A stretch of DNA of 40,883 nt from Phoronis australis. Lineage: Eukaryota > Phoronida > Phoronidae. Both the position numbers and the translations under genes were made by a program. Every line of letters begins with the position of its first letter. Within the stretch, counting starts at the first letter, position 1. Shown here piece by piece: positions 1-12,900 of the stretch. The stretch lies in assembly GCA_002633005.1 (NCBI GenBank), contig NMRA01001118.1, positions 4,615-45,497 of the forward strand. Reading direction: 5' to 3'. Under the pieces are notes generated by a model that saw only the letters and a program-made list of their open reading frames with translations, was not told where the DNA came from and did not search any database.

Positions 1-2946
1 GAGCGTTGCACACCTCCATCCCCACCTGTCGACAACAATTTAACCCCCTACTTCTCACGGGGGCATTTTTTCTAACATCAGAGAGCCTGAATCGCTCCTA
101 CCTGACCTGTGTTTCCTGCACCTATAGCACACAATCGTATCTCAGGTTTTATCACATTTCGAACAAACATTCCTACATTAATTCACATGGTGGAATATCA
201 TGCCTTTTATAGCTGGAACGTATTGTTTCTCCTTCCGACAGTGGTGAATGGTGCTCATCATGAAAAAAGTCACTTTTTATCGGATTTATAAGCAATATCA
301 ATCTCATAAAGCTGGCTGCAACACGTTCTTTACTAAGGTGAGACGTGGCTTGTACATTTAGGTTAAGTGCATAGCGTATTTTGTTGATTGGGGGATAATC
401 AAATCATAATTTTTCCTAAGAAAATATTAATTATTTCCCCCGCTTTTCGTGATTTTAAGGCATTTTTATAACTCTGTTTTAATTTGGGAGCAATTTCCCC
501 CAGCATGTCACCTGCCCGATACGCTTATACCTGTGGGCTACAGTAATGGACAGATAACTGACTAGTCCGTTTTTGCTCGAAATCATGCTACAGTAGGCAC
601 AGTAAACTGCAAGCCGTGATCGACAAGCTACATGTAACTGGCAGGGCTTCATCTCGAGCACTTGAACAGCGACATGGTGTATGTCGTTCATGTATCTTCC
701 CATACCAAATATTTGGAAGCTGACAAAACAGTCTAATTGACCGGTTAGTAAACTTAAACAGAGTTCAAAGTTGTTGGAGCTGTCTTTGGAAAGTAAGACA
801 GCTAAGTTTCATATCAAACCGACGTTTGTGTATGCCAAATCGTCAGTGTACAAACAATTCCCAAAACCGTGTTACCATGCATTCTGTAAGAATAATAGAG
901 AACTTACTCGGTCCCAGCAGTTAAAACAGAACAGAATTCGCGATAGTGGTTTGAATATGCGACATCTTTTCCAGTTGGTGGTAAGCGGATCTCGTGGGAC
1001 CACGTGGCACGGTGGTATAGTAGTTGATCAGTTCCATTTTGTGTCAAGCCAATGCGCTTGAAAGCGCAACCATTTGACGGAAACGCCCCAGAGTTCTCTA
1101 TTTCACAAAATATATTTACTTCTCCCTAATACAAGTGTGCCTCTACCAAAGTGTAAACCTAGGGCTATTTTGTGAGCCGAAATGTTTCAACATAAAGCTG
1201 TGTGTTCCTAAATTCTGAATAAGATTCCCTGCATCAAATCCCCCGTCTGACTTCTGTGAGCTACAACGGCGATGGGTGACGCGATATTTACTAGGGAACA
1301 GACCATACGCGTGCAGGGGCTCCTGTGATGAGGGGCTCATGTGACCAAGTGCACACAGTCATTTTGCGGGTTAGGAACCTTCTTTCAGTCATGACATTAT
1401 CTCGTGACTTTCCAGTTCCTCAGTGTGTTTGTCACTCGGCAAACGAAACTAAGGATGAGTTCGCAAACTTGAAAATTGTGTCGTTTCAAAACGAGGACAC
1501 ACCATGATGCATTCATATCAGTTTGTTTAAACTCATCTCTTATCACTTCTTTACCATGACATTCATTACATGCTCATGAGGGTTTCCTGTTTCTAAATTA
1601 AAACTCTTATAAATTAGTAGAGAAGACCCTTCGTTATTAGACAATCACATTACATGGGAGAAAGCGACAGTTTTTTGTGGAAAATAGTAACTTTCGCAGA
1701 GACCGGTGCAATATTCACAGAGACCGCTGCAATATTCACAGATCATCCCCACTGATCTCGCAATATCTGTTTCTTTATTCTATTAGCTACACGTCTGAGA
1801 TTTTCTTTTGAAGGCCGTTTAGTCGATAAATTTGCTGCCACACGAAGACCTCAACAATCCTTGAAATAAAGCCGAAGTCTTGATTTTTTGACAGCCAAGT
1901 TATGGGACCAAAAAGCCATAAATCAAAATCCCCGGGGACTGCAACCACAACCTCATCAACTACATTCTCAAAGGATGACAATAACAACATTAATTTTTCA
2001 AAAACTCAACGCTACTAATGTGAGTCTTGTCTGTAGGCCCTATTTTCAATATCAAATACGCGCAACAAGAACCGACGTTTTTGAGACGATGTTCCATCAA
2101 CTCTGAATCCCAAGGTGGTACATGTATTGTCTTTCAGATTTGACACTTCATCATTTCGGATGAAGCTAAGATCATAAAAATACTCATGTTGAGCTCAAAA
2201 CCATGCTCTGAATGCGCAATGTGTATTCAAGTCTAAAATGTGACTTTTTATCAGGAATTTTCGTTGAGGCATTCTGGTAGCTGCATCTCCGGCCGGGGTG
2301 TGTTCACAGCAAACCTGCACCCCTGTGAGTTGGGCATGAAACTGGCGACGACCAAGGGGAACATGTTGTCGATAGGCGTAAGTCGACAGCTGAAACCACG
2401 ACTGGAGGTGAAGGGTTTTGCGAAATCGGATAAGTTTTGGGCCACAAATGATATTTACTTTCTTTCGGGCCTGGCGGTAAATTGAAAACCAGTGAACAAT
2501 TTGGCCTTTGAAAACACCTTTTGCACAGTAACATGATGGTGGGAGCTGCGAAGCCTTGACGCAGGTCTACCTTCGACTGTCATTTGAAACAAATGTGGCA
2601 ACAGAATCCCGATGACCAGGGGGCTTTTAAAAAAGACTCGAGTTCGTTGACGTGTCGGTGGTGAAGTGCTAAAATAGTGACTTGCAAACAAGTTCAAATA
2701 ACAACGAGACCTGCATGTACCTTACTTCTCGGAAAGGTTTTCAAAAAGTGTTAAAATCCCGTTTACGATGACAATATGGACAATTATTTACTTCAACATA
2801 TAAGTTAAACCTACGTACTAGGCTCAACTAATGACCGCCCTCAAAGTAGGTATGGTTTCCCTAAATGAACAGCCAGCGGGGACCAGTCAAACCAAGCCTA
2901 TATTCACGTTCGCCGTGTATCGCCATGTGGGTCAGTTTTGATAAGC

Positions 2947-2968
2947 TACATGTACATGTACATGTATT
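2947..2968. repeat. ACATGT palindromic microsatellite
   Basis: Three to four units of ACATGT in a row; the unit is its own reverse complement. The same short run occurs at 14727, 15059, 20416, 21059 and 35620, so it is a genome-wide motif rather than a local one. Confidence 0.7.
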
Positions 2969-3625
2969 TTGAAAGCATATTGTCCAACTCCACATGTAAA
3001 ATTGCAGGACTACAGCATGTTTCCACATTTTTATTAAATTCCACTTTTGAGGACATAATAGTGCCTGCCTAACGCCCACCAAGAGGCACTTTCTGTTTAT
3101 ATGGACCCTGTTTCCGAAGTTACGTTCGGCTACTTTTAATGTACAGTGTACCAGTAAGTTGTCCTTATTCTCTCTATTGCCTGTTGTTAGACATTTAAAA
3201 GATTCAAAGACACTTCACCTTTCCACATTCCCATGTTAAAGGTCAGTTGCCTGCATGACTAACTGCGATGCTAGAATTCGACAATTGAAAACATTCATGT
3301 TCTTACAGGCATATTACCAATGGAGCAGCACAACTTTGCCACTCCAAGAGAAAACCTTAAAACTACACTAATCCATGATTTCTTTGTCGAAACAAGTTCC
3401 GATTGAGGCCACTTAGCACTATGAACGTGACTTCAAATTTTTTCCTAGTCAAAATGTATGTGGGCGTGAGCTGAAATTTTACGAATTTGGCGTGTCCTTC
3501 CCCAGACCAGAACTAACTTCTCAACTGTGCAAGGAACTAGGCAAGGTCAATTCTAAACCGGGAAGAGTGCTTAACCAAAATATATTTGTCATGAAGCATG
3601 GTCGTTGTGTCACTTTAAACATGGT

Positions 3626-3631
3626 TTTAAT
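3626..3631 (-). terminator. Candidate poly(A) signal for TRMT1L
   Basis: ATTAAA on the minus strand about 155 nt beyond the stop. It is a common variant hexamer; no canonical AATAAA lies closer than about 3030. Only the motif supports it. Confidence 0.3.
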
Positions 3632-3786
3632 TTGCAAGGACTTTGAATCACCAACTAACTACAAAAGCAAGCATTCCCTAAACAACTCGTAACCAGTCAT
3701 AACAGTCTGATCATCTGTAAGGGAAACCCAAGACTAGTTACAATTATCTTATTTCTTCAACCCACAGAAATATTAAGCATTCCATA

Positions 3787-3934
3787 TTACGATTTTCTTC
3801 CGGCTATGCAGTGTTCCTGTAATAGTTCGTTCACTTGAGTCAGACTCGCATTTGTACGAGCTGCACACGGGTCGAAATGTGTCAAACTGGCACGGTAGCC
3901 AGCCTGGCGCAGAATCTCTACAAACCTGGATGAC
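3787..3934 (-). CDS. TRMT1L: TRMT1L exon 8 (C-terminus and stop)
   Basis: Acceptor TATATTTTAG. Encodes SSRFVEILRQAGYRASLTHF, DPCAARTNA, then a 20-residue tail ending RKS and TAA at 3787-3789. QAGYRAS-THFDP is one of the most conserved C-terminal Trm1 motifs. 148 nt; the first base completes the Arg codon begun in exon 7. Confidence 0.93.
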
Positions 3935-6900
3935 CTAAAATATAAATTAAGACCCTTAGTGTCAAAAGTTTTGTTTTGTGATAATGATAAAACAAAAATG
4001 TGTCATCGTTTCAGCGGTGATGTAGTGCAGTACTTTCCAAAACAAGCTGGAATCAAATCCTGGCAGGACTGTGAGAAATTTTGCAGTACGTTGCGCCCTC
4101 TTATTTAAAATGATTGAAACATCCTTTATTGAGATCAAGTAAAAAAGTAAGAGCATTTTGTTCCGCGATAAGGCAGTAAGGCGCATAGCTAACTCTAGAG
4201 TGAGATGACAAAAAGGAACTATTTCAGTAAACAACTAGGCACACAAGCGGTGAAGATTGGTTTAATAACTTGTCCAATACAAAATTCCTTGGAAAATGAT
4301 ATAATTGATTTAGCCACATCTGCTGGTGTCAGAACTTTGCCAATTTTTAAGTATCTGTGATTGATTTTGAAAGCTGTTTAGGGTTTATTAGGCAAAATGA
4401 AGAATGAAGTGTTGTGTATAGGCAGATTCAAAGACACTCTTGTAAGCACCGGAGTGTTTCTGGTCAAGACGAAGGTAAAGCTCATTACACATACAAATAC
4501 AGTAAGTAAGGAATACTTTCATCAACAGAGAACACAATCAATCTTCCCTTGTGCAGTCATCCAACGACAAGCAATTGGTCAATTGACGGAGAAGGGCCCC
4601 TAAAACATTAATGGTCTCAAGCCCAAGTCAAACCTAATCATAAAAGCACACATGACCTTTCACCAAGGAAAGGGAGGGAGTGTGGCCTACTGGGATTAAT
4701 GTTCATTAATTTCTGCTGACTGGAATTCTTCATAATTATTTAGTAACTCAAGATCGAGTGGCCGTATTCAGGTCTCTATATTGTCAGCTCGGTTAGTAAT
4801 AAAACATACTGTAAAACTGGTTACAGCTGATGCACTGCAATAGGCCCAACTAAGCCATCTGCAAACAGCTGGTACGTGTACCAGACCGCCATTTGTTATC
4901 ATGGGCATTAGTCCAGTACCAAAAAGCACAGAACAATTTTATGTAATGTACTTACCTTGGTGGTTTCAACCCAGACATCTTTCTCCACTGAGGATTCCAG
5001 TAAAATGGAGGTTCTTCACCCCAATCTTGCTCTGAACTTGAACAAATATCTTCAAACTTCCTTTTTCGTCCTGTTTGGCGGTCGCATGTGGTAACCGTCA
5101 CATCACCAGCAGCAAGTGCAGACATCCCTAAGATGGTATCAAACTGTGACTCACTGGTTGTAACAGTAGTCGAAGCTGGATTAATTATAGCTGGATTCTC
5201 AGAACAGCTAGTCTCAGGTACACTTACAGCAGACAAACAAGTCACTGGTGTATCTCTTGGGATGCTAGAATTGAGTACAGCTCCATTCGGACTCTGGACA
5301 CAGGTTTTGCTGATGGTGTGCCCTGCTTTCCTACAAAGGGATGAGTTTAAATTTGTCCCATTTTCACGAGGATTTTTAATCCCAGTGTCAGCTGTGTTGG
5401 ATTGCATACGACATATGGATTCATCAGTCAGAGTCTTCAAGACGGCCTTGACTTTGCTACTGAGGTTCAAGTCTTCAGCACTTTGGCACATTCTATTGAT
5501 AAACTGTGTGTTGAAGAGACTTCCACACCTAAAAACAATGTGAAAGAGGAAGTCGGGATATTTGCAAGAAGGATGCTCAACGACCCACGTCATTTGTTGT
5601 ACACCAATTGTAAGATCACTGTTGAAACCAGACTTTATGGATTGTTCTAAAACCCCCTCGATCCCTTCGACCCCCACGACCCACAACCCCCCCATCAATG
5701 CACGATCCACAACACCTCGGCCACAACCAGCCACAATAAATGTATCTTGCATTTCTCACACATTTCATTTACCTAAATACGTCACTTGTGACTCCATGAA
5801 TCTGCTCAGACTCAAGACTGGTGGCTAAACACAAAAGTGCCGTAAGAACATCATCTAAAATGACTTATTGTGAGTGTGTTGTCGTTGTTATGGATATAGT
5901 TTCACAACTGGCTACCAATGACCCTGATCTACTAAACTCAGGGAAATAATATGGTAATTTCACATTTTTACTATTTCCTTACAGTCATATACTGGCTTAC
6001 AATGGTAATACTTGTAACTTTGAGATGCTTTTTAGTTAATAACACTTTGATTTTTCAAACTGTATTTTTTACTGAAGAAATTACATATCCCTTGCCTTCT
6101 CACACTATCCCTAAAATAGCTTAAATCTGCCATTTACTGAAGAGCAGATGAGACGATTACACTCTGCCGGAAATGAGACAATTTGTAACATTGACAGGTT
6201 TTGATTTAATTTGGTCAAGTTGTTTCTTTTCTGATTTCAGCTTTCAAACTTGCCAAATCGCCTCTCTTAATTGCAGAATAAGGAAAAACCAGCCATGCTC
6301 ACAGTCATACACGTTGGTCTTGCAAGTCAGCGTTAGTTCCACATTCAGATGTCCTCGAGCATGTGTCAACTGTACTCAATCGCCGGTCGATGGGGTTGTG
6401 GGTTGACGGGGTTGTAAGTTGAGGGGGTCATAGGTCGAGAGGGTCAAGAGGTATGGGGTTCAAGTGGAGTGGAGAATAAGTGGGTTTTAGAACAATCCAG
6501 ATTTTATTCACAACCGCTCGACATGAGTGTTTTTGCAAAGTAATCTTACATGTTTGTTGACACGTAAAAGTCTGTGCAATGAGCACAACCTTGGCTATTA
6601 CACACCCCTGCCTAATACGTCTGCATATAAACAAGTGTCTGTCGGAGTGTGCCAAGTGCTGCCATATAAGGAGATATCATTTAAGTTAGGAAACACGTTG
6701 TATTACAAATCAATACTGTGAGTCTCCACTTGTTTCACACAAAATTAATTAAAAACTGTAATTTTCTATTTATTAAAGACTGATTATCCTTTGCAAGTAA
6801 TGCCAACTTTAGCAAGGGCTGTTTTTGACATCTACACAGTCACTTTAAACCATGCTAGCCCTGTAATAGACTAAAATATCCCCGATCTATCTTAATAAAT

Positions 6901-9900
6901 AAAAATCGACAAAATAGGTATTCACTTGTCAGCCATATTGTGTGCAAAACAAGATTAGTGAAGAATTACTTACTAAAATACAGAAGTCCATGTTGTAGTC
7001 ACAAGTGGCACTAGTCTTGGCACTTTAGACCATTTCCATTTTGTTTTATCAACAATGTACAAGAAAGTTGGCGCATGAAAGGTAGCATAATGTACCTTTC
7101 ATTTATGGATGAATAAAAAGTGGTACACTCACCACATGGGACCAAGTTCGATGGCTGAGGCTCCAACTTGCTGGTCAATGCAATGACACCCCAACAGCTT
7201 GTACGGATTTACTGAAAATTATCAACTAAATTACTTCAGTATGACAAATTTTGTTGCCGTCAGAAGGTTCACAATGCAAATTACAGTAACCGAAGCTGAA
7301 AAGGTACTCAAGTAGGTGCATGTCTTGTCTATCTCATTGACCTTGTTTTGAAAGATTTCTGCAAATTATCTCAAGTGTCTATTGTGCTGCCAATTTGTAA
7401 CACACGATCTTGAAAAGTGCATTTCAAACGTTGGAATTGGTATACATGAAAATATTTTTTTCTTTTATAGTCAAAGTGTAGAGTTCACTCCTTGAATACA
7501 GAAAAATAAAATTGCTAAAAACATGGTAATTTGCCCAGAATTTAATACTTATAGTAGGCAGACTCACTGTAGTTATTTATCGCATTCTTCATTCGAATCT
7601 AAGCTTGTGTAGAGTATTTGTACTACAGACATTTTGACAATAATGGTTCACAGTGTTAAGTGAAGAAATTTGCTATTAATTGGACGTGAAGTGTGTGACA
7701 GTGAGGTGATAGTGAATATTACAGTAAAACGTGCTATGTTGTACATTTCTGTAGCGCACAAGGTCCCATTTGAAATTTCTAATATGGAAATTAGCAAGTA
7801 AACAAAAGACAGTCAGGATATAAACAGACAAACTGGTTTAAAACTCTAACACAAACTAAAGATTTGACAGTGTTTTGATTCATAAAACACAGAGTAAGTA
7901 ATCAATTATTTACAACTAGAATACATTTTGATCCCTTTAAATTTGCAAAATAAGGACAATTCTCGTCCCAGGCACTTTGTCAGAATAGCAAAAACTTGGC
8001 TTGCAAGTCCAAGTACAATCAATTAATGGCTAGGCACACTAACATCATCAATTTGGCAAAACGCATTTCACTGTGAATACTTATCTGCCACAAAATTCTG
8101 GTACAAAAATAATTTAACTTTGGCAGAAATTGGCAGAATTCTGTGGAAGTGTGTTCGTTTCATGTTGAAAGCTACTGTATTGCATCATAAGAGATGTTTT
8201 CACCTAATGGAGTTGTATTGTCTGGGATGAACGCCCTGTCCTGGCACATACGACAGTATAGTACTTTCTGAACCTTTGGCACACAAGCATCCGCCTGCTT
8301 AGGACCACGCAGAACCCTAACAGCTACAGAGATGAACGTTTCACTTGCACATGCAAACACCACGTCAATGCCTTTGTTAGCCTTGGCTGCAGACCTGCAA
8401 CAAGACTTTAAATGCTGCATCAATAAGCATGTGACTTAGGTTTTTAAAGCATTATAAAATTACCGTAAACAAGAAATGACTGCATTGCTTATTAAATCTC
8501 AAACAACTTGCAATATATGGAAGAATTTTCAAAAAATGTCCAAAAACCTACACAACTTTACAACAATTTTAAGTCAAGCACTTGTTCGATTTAGTCAAAC
8601 AGACAAAATCCATGCTTTTTGAAAAATAGCGATAATGGAATGTTTGTATTTTGGTTTGCCAAAACTCAAAAATTTAAAAATATTCAAATGTGCTTCAATA
8701 ATTTATATCTTTATATTTTAGGAATTTTTATTCAAACCTATCCTTGTAGTGTAAACAGTGCATCGTCGGCCATTAAAGTGCTGATGGTTACAATGGGGAT
8801 GACAACAAAGCTCGAGAAATAAGGATGGGTGCACATTTTGTTGTTTCACACATTCCGACATACCGCAACATGCCTGCAGTTCAGTGCTATACCCCTGTTG
8901 TTTACATTTTGTTATCTTTGGTTCAATGCAAGCGTATTTCGAGATAAAGCTACTATATGCCAATACAAATATGTTAGCTGTGCACCAAGTGGTGGCAAAA
9001 TAAAGCACTAACCTAACCATTGCTCCAATTAAAATTCTCACTGCAACCTCTTTAAAACATTCCACTTTTTGCAGAACAGCACCATAGTTGCGCCGTGCAA
9101 CATGTGGTGTCATCCCGTAGAGGGCGCCGAGGTCAGTTGATGTTACCACAATGATACCACCATTCATGATGTTCATAAAGGCCACATCAAGGTACTGCAC
9201 TGCTGTTCCAAAAGGATCTAAGTAACTAAAAGAAGACAACATCTGCCACTGCAAGACCAGGGGCTAATTCCAACAAAACTGACTGAGCTAAGACAAATCT
9301 TAAATTTTAGTGAATTTTATAATAAAAGTTAAATTTGTCTCAAAACAAAGAAAGGGATATTAAGTTTGACTTTCGTGTTTGACATAAGTTTTGTCTTAAT
9401 TTTGACTAACATACCGAATGTGGAAGTTTCAAAGTTTGGAAGTTAAGACAAATCTTAAACTTAAGTCAAAAATGAACTTCAGTCAGTTTCTTGAAACAGG
9501 CCCCAGTACTGTACCTGCTTACTTAAGATACCATACATGTAAACCAATACAGGAATTATGCATTTGCTAGATATTTTTGCCTTTCTGTAGTGCTACAGCA
9601 CAGCACCAAAAAGCTATGTATTTTCAGTAATTAATACACATTTACCCAAAAGTTAATAAAAAAGATTTCAAACCTTCATACAGCTTTTGTCGAAATAATC
9701 TCACATCATGAGTCTTGCTCAACAGAGCTAAAGGAGTTGCCAAAGGGTATTACAACACTGAACAGGCAATGCATTCTGACACTTGACCATATTTTGAATG
9801 GTTTTCATTAAATCTATGGTTTGCAATGATTGTTTACAAAAATTGCCATGACCAGAGCAAAAAATGGTTGACATTTATGTAATACAAGCCAAAAGTAATT

Positions 9901-12900
9901 GGACAAAATGGCCCAGAATTCCCTGTCAAGCAGAATCCCTCATCAGCGCTGTCTTCTCTCATGACAGAGAATAAAGATGAGTCATCAGGACAGTTGCTAA
10001 TATTGATAAGCCATTCTGGAATTGACCTATCACAAGCTCTGCCTGTGTGTGAAAAGTTGTTTTAAATTGATAATCCTGTAAACATTAATTTTAATGAAAA
10101 ATGCATGGACATATTACACAAAGTCAAACTGTCTTTCACTCAGTAAAGTTGAAGCATCTTTAGTTGTGACCTCAATGATGTCTCCAGCTTGACACGCAGG
10201 GTCATCAAAGGTTGTGGTATCATCACTTATTGTCGGACATGTGACATCCATCACATTTCGTCTACAGTTTTGTTTAATACTGTCTATTGACCGTGGTGAC
10301 TTGTCATTGACAGCCACCTGGACACTGGACGATAAACACTTCTTCCACTGAAGGCCAGAAATACCTGGAAAAGGAAAAAGTATGGCCATATTACCCTGTA
10401 GCATTATTGGAGCATAAAATTCAATGCGACTTTCATTTTACACAGTTTTCAAATCTGCCCTGGCCGATTTGAAAGTAACGATTTTTTTTTAACCAAGGAT
10501 ATTCCCTAGCATCAAACTTTCTTTGGATAATTTTCTTAGCAATTGCAAAATATTGAATGAAAAATCATGTAAGATCTAACTCCCTTCTAACTAATCTTCA
10601 TCTAAGTCAAAACTTAACCTGGATGATGTCTACGTTGTACTACATCGCCACACTGTGACAAACTTCATTTCATCACATCACCCTTACATGTATGTCACAA
10701 AATGATTATCGAAAACTGGAAATTAATTACAAGGTCTCCTTTCCACTTTGGAGAAAGCAGAATAATGGCCTCAATAAATTACTGGTAAAAACACACTCGG
10801 TGCCCAAAAGAAAACATCACTGGCTACAACACAAAACTTCCTATCCCAGAAAAAAATCTGTGGTTCGACTAATTACTTCATTTCCTCAAAATAGCCCTAT
10901 GAAAGAAATGTCAGAAGAGCCCATCTCAAGATGGTCTACCCTGTATGATGCACTACAATCCATCAGTTAATCTCAATCTCTAAAAAGAAAGCATGATGAG
11001 AAGATCCAATCTTACCAGAAGCAGCAAATGCATCCAAGCACCTGACAGGTAATTCTCGTTCGGAACACAAAACTTTCAAGGCGCACAAGCATAGCTCCCT
11101 TCAAAACAAAAGACAACAAAGTATGCAAATGAACCGTTGCATGCATTTGAGACGGTACTGACAAATCTGTGGAATTAACAAAATATCCGAAAAGGTATAA
11201 CAACTGATCGTTTGGAAATTGACTTATATTTCACACCTGTCTGTCAAGGTCATAACTTTTCTGTTCAGGTGACCAATAATTGTTACATTGAGAGCATCAA
11301 CTGACAGTCACGTAATCTGGACAACCTATTACTCACAAGTTCTGCTATATTTACTTATTAGTTGAACGAACCCTTAAACGGGTTGGAAGTTCGCTTCGAA
11401 AGAGGATAATTTTCTATCATACATGTCATCCTCGAATTCCACATCAAATATTAGCCTGTAAATGTGAATAATATGACAGAGTGAAGACACTGATCTGCAG
11501 AAACAATACAACATATTGAACTCCTCTTCAAGAGAACTTATTCACTTGAAGATGACTGTTTACTATTCACGTCTCGCCCCACAAATTGCACGTTTTATCT
11601 AGAGGTGAACTAAGGCATTCACTTTGCTTACTGACTATCATTCAGGTCACTGCTGAGGTCATTAGGTCAAAATTTATGAGCGTAAGATGGCAGACGACTA
11701 GATGCATAATAGTTACACCAAAATAAAAAGAAGCCAAATATATCCAGATAAGACAGCTTATGGTTTTGTATATACCTTCGAATAAGTAACACTAGCATAT
11801 TTAATAAGTAATTTTGTCCCCATGCAGGTATTTTTTCTAATTTCCTTGAATCAGGAAAAATCCAAGGACCTTCAAAACTGTTTGACTTTTTGCCAAATAA
11901 TGACTTTTCCCATTACAAAACCGTTCCCTCTACACCATTGGCGATCCCACGCAATCTATCCCTTATACCAAAGACAAAAGGCTGAAAGCTATTTGGAGTG
12001 AAGTTGACTTTGGTCAATAGGCTCAGTCTAACTCAATAGCCTGTCAGCTAGCTGCATGAGGAACTACCAACAAATCTATAGGAACAACTGAGTGACATTA
12101 AGCTCTAACAGACCTTGAAATTGGTAGTTCTGCTCGTCATCTCCTCGAGAAAATTATTATCAACACTCAAAGCTAATGAATGGTGCATGCAACATCTGCG
12201 AGTCAACCAAAACTCACCTTGTGCTAGCCCATTGTAGACATTCTTAAGCGAAATATAATATAAAAAAATGTCATTTTCATACAAAGTTCTCATCCTTTTA
12301 TTACAAAGACAAGTATAACTTCATTTTGAAAACAGTGTGTTTGTGAAATGCACCATTTCTTTAATTTTGCAACATCTCTCAAGTGATGATGGCAGCTTCG
12401 CAGCAGCAAAATTTGTTCTGAATTTAAGTTTGCGTTTGCCGGTATTAAAATGCCCCTTAACAAAACCAGTTCCGATATTACACTGTGACTTGTAGGCAAC
12501 CCTGTGGAAGAACAGTTGATTGAAGAATTGGCGGTAAAGGAAACTAGCCAATAAGTTTGCTATACTTCATGGCTCCGCTAGCCAACAGATCACTCCAAAA
12601 ACTCAGCAGCATAATAGCAGAACCCCCATTTTCTATCACCGGTAAATAATTTAGGTTGCTCAAGGAAGAATGTACTTTTTAATGACAATAACTGAAGGTC
12701 ACATTTTATTTGGCCTGCTGTATTGACTAGTGTACTACTAGTAATAAATATTATACAATTGTGCACACATATACTTGGACAGTTTAAAAAGTTGACTGGG
12801 CGATTACAGAAGGTTCGTCGCCCAACAAATCAACACGATGACACTTTAATTACCTTGAAGTTCGCATTTTTCTATTAAAGTACGTTTTCTTTGTTGAAGG

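Larger units (their letters stand above)
1..3786. other. No supported gene (downstream of TRMT1L)
   Basis: Frames here are short, lack paired splice sites and show no recognisable protein. The only visible structure is an ACATGT-type microsatellite at about 2947-2968. Some 3' UTR of TRMT1L lies at the right-hand end. Confidence 0.6.
5529..7132 (-). other. TRMT1L intron 6, with two G-rich stretches in opposite orientation
   Basis: Contains degenerate GGGGTTGTGGGTYGA-type repeats at about 6380-6470 (plus) and about 5640-5730 (minus). Nothing else recognised. Confidence 0.8.

Noticed and set aside
5529-5752. Extension of TRMT1L exon 7 upstream to a 266-codon frame starting MQDTFIVAG
   Set aside because: A strong acceptor at 5529-5530 joins exon 6 in phase, and the extra sequence overlaps a G-rich repeat with no family similarity.
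10692-10970. 92-codon antisense frame in TRMT1L intron 2
   Set aside because: No domain, no splice context and biased composition; chance frame.
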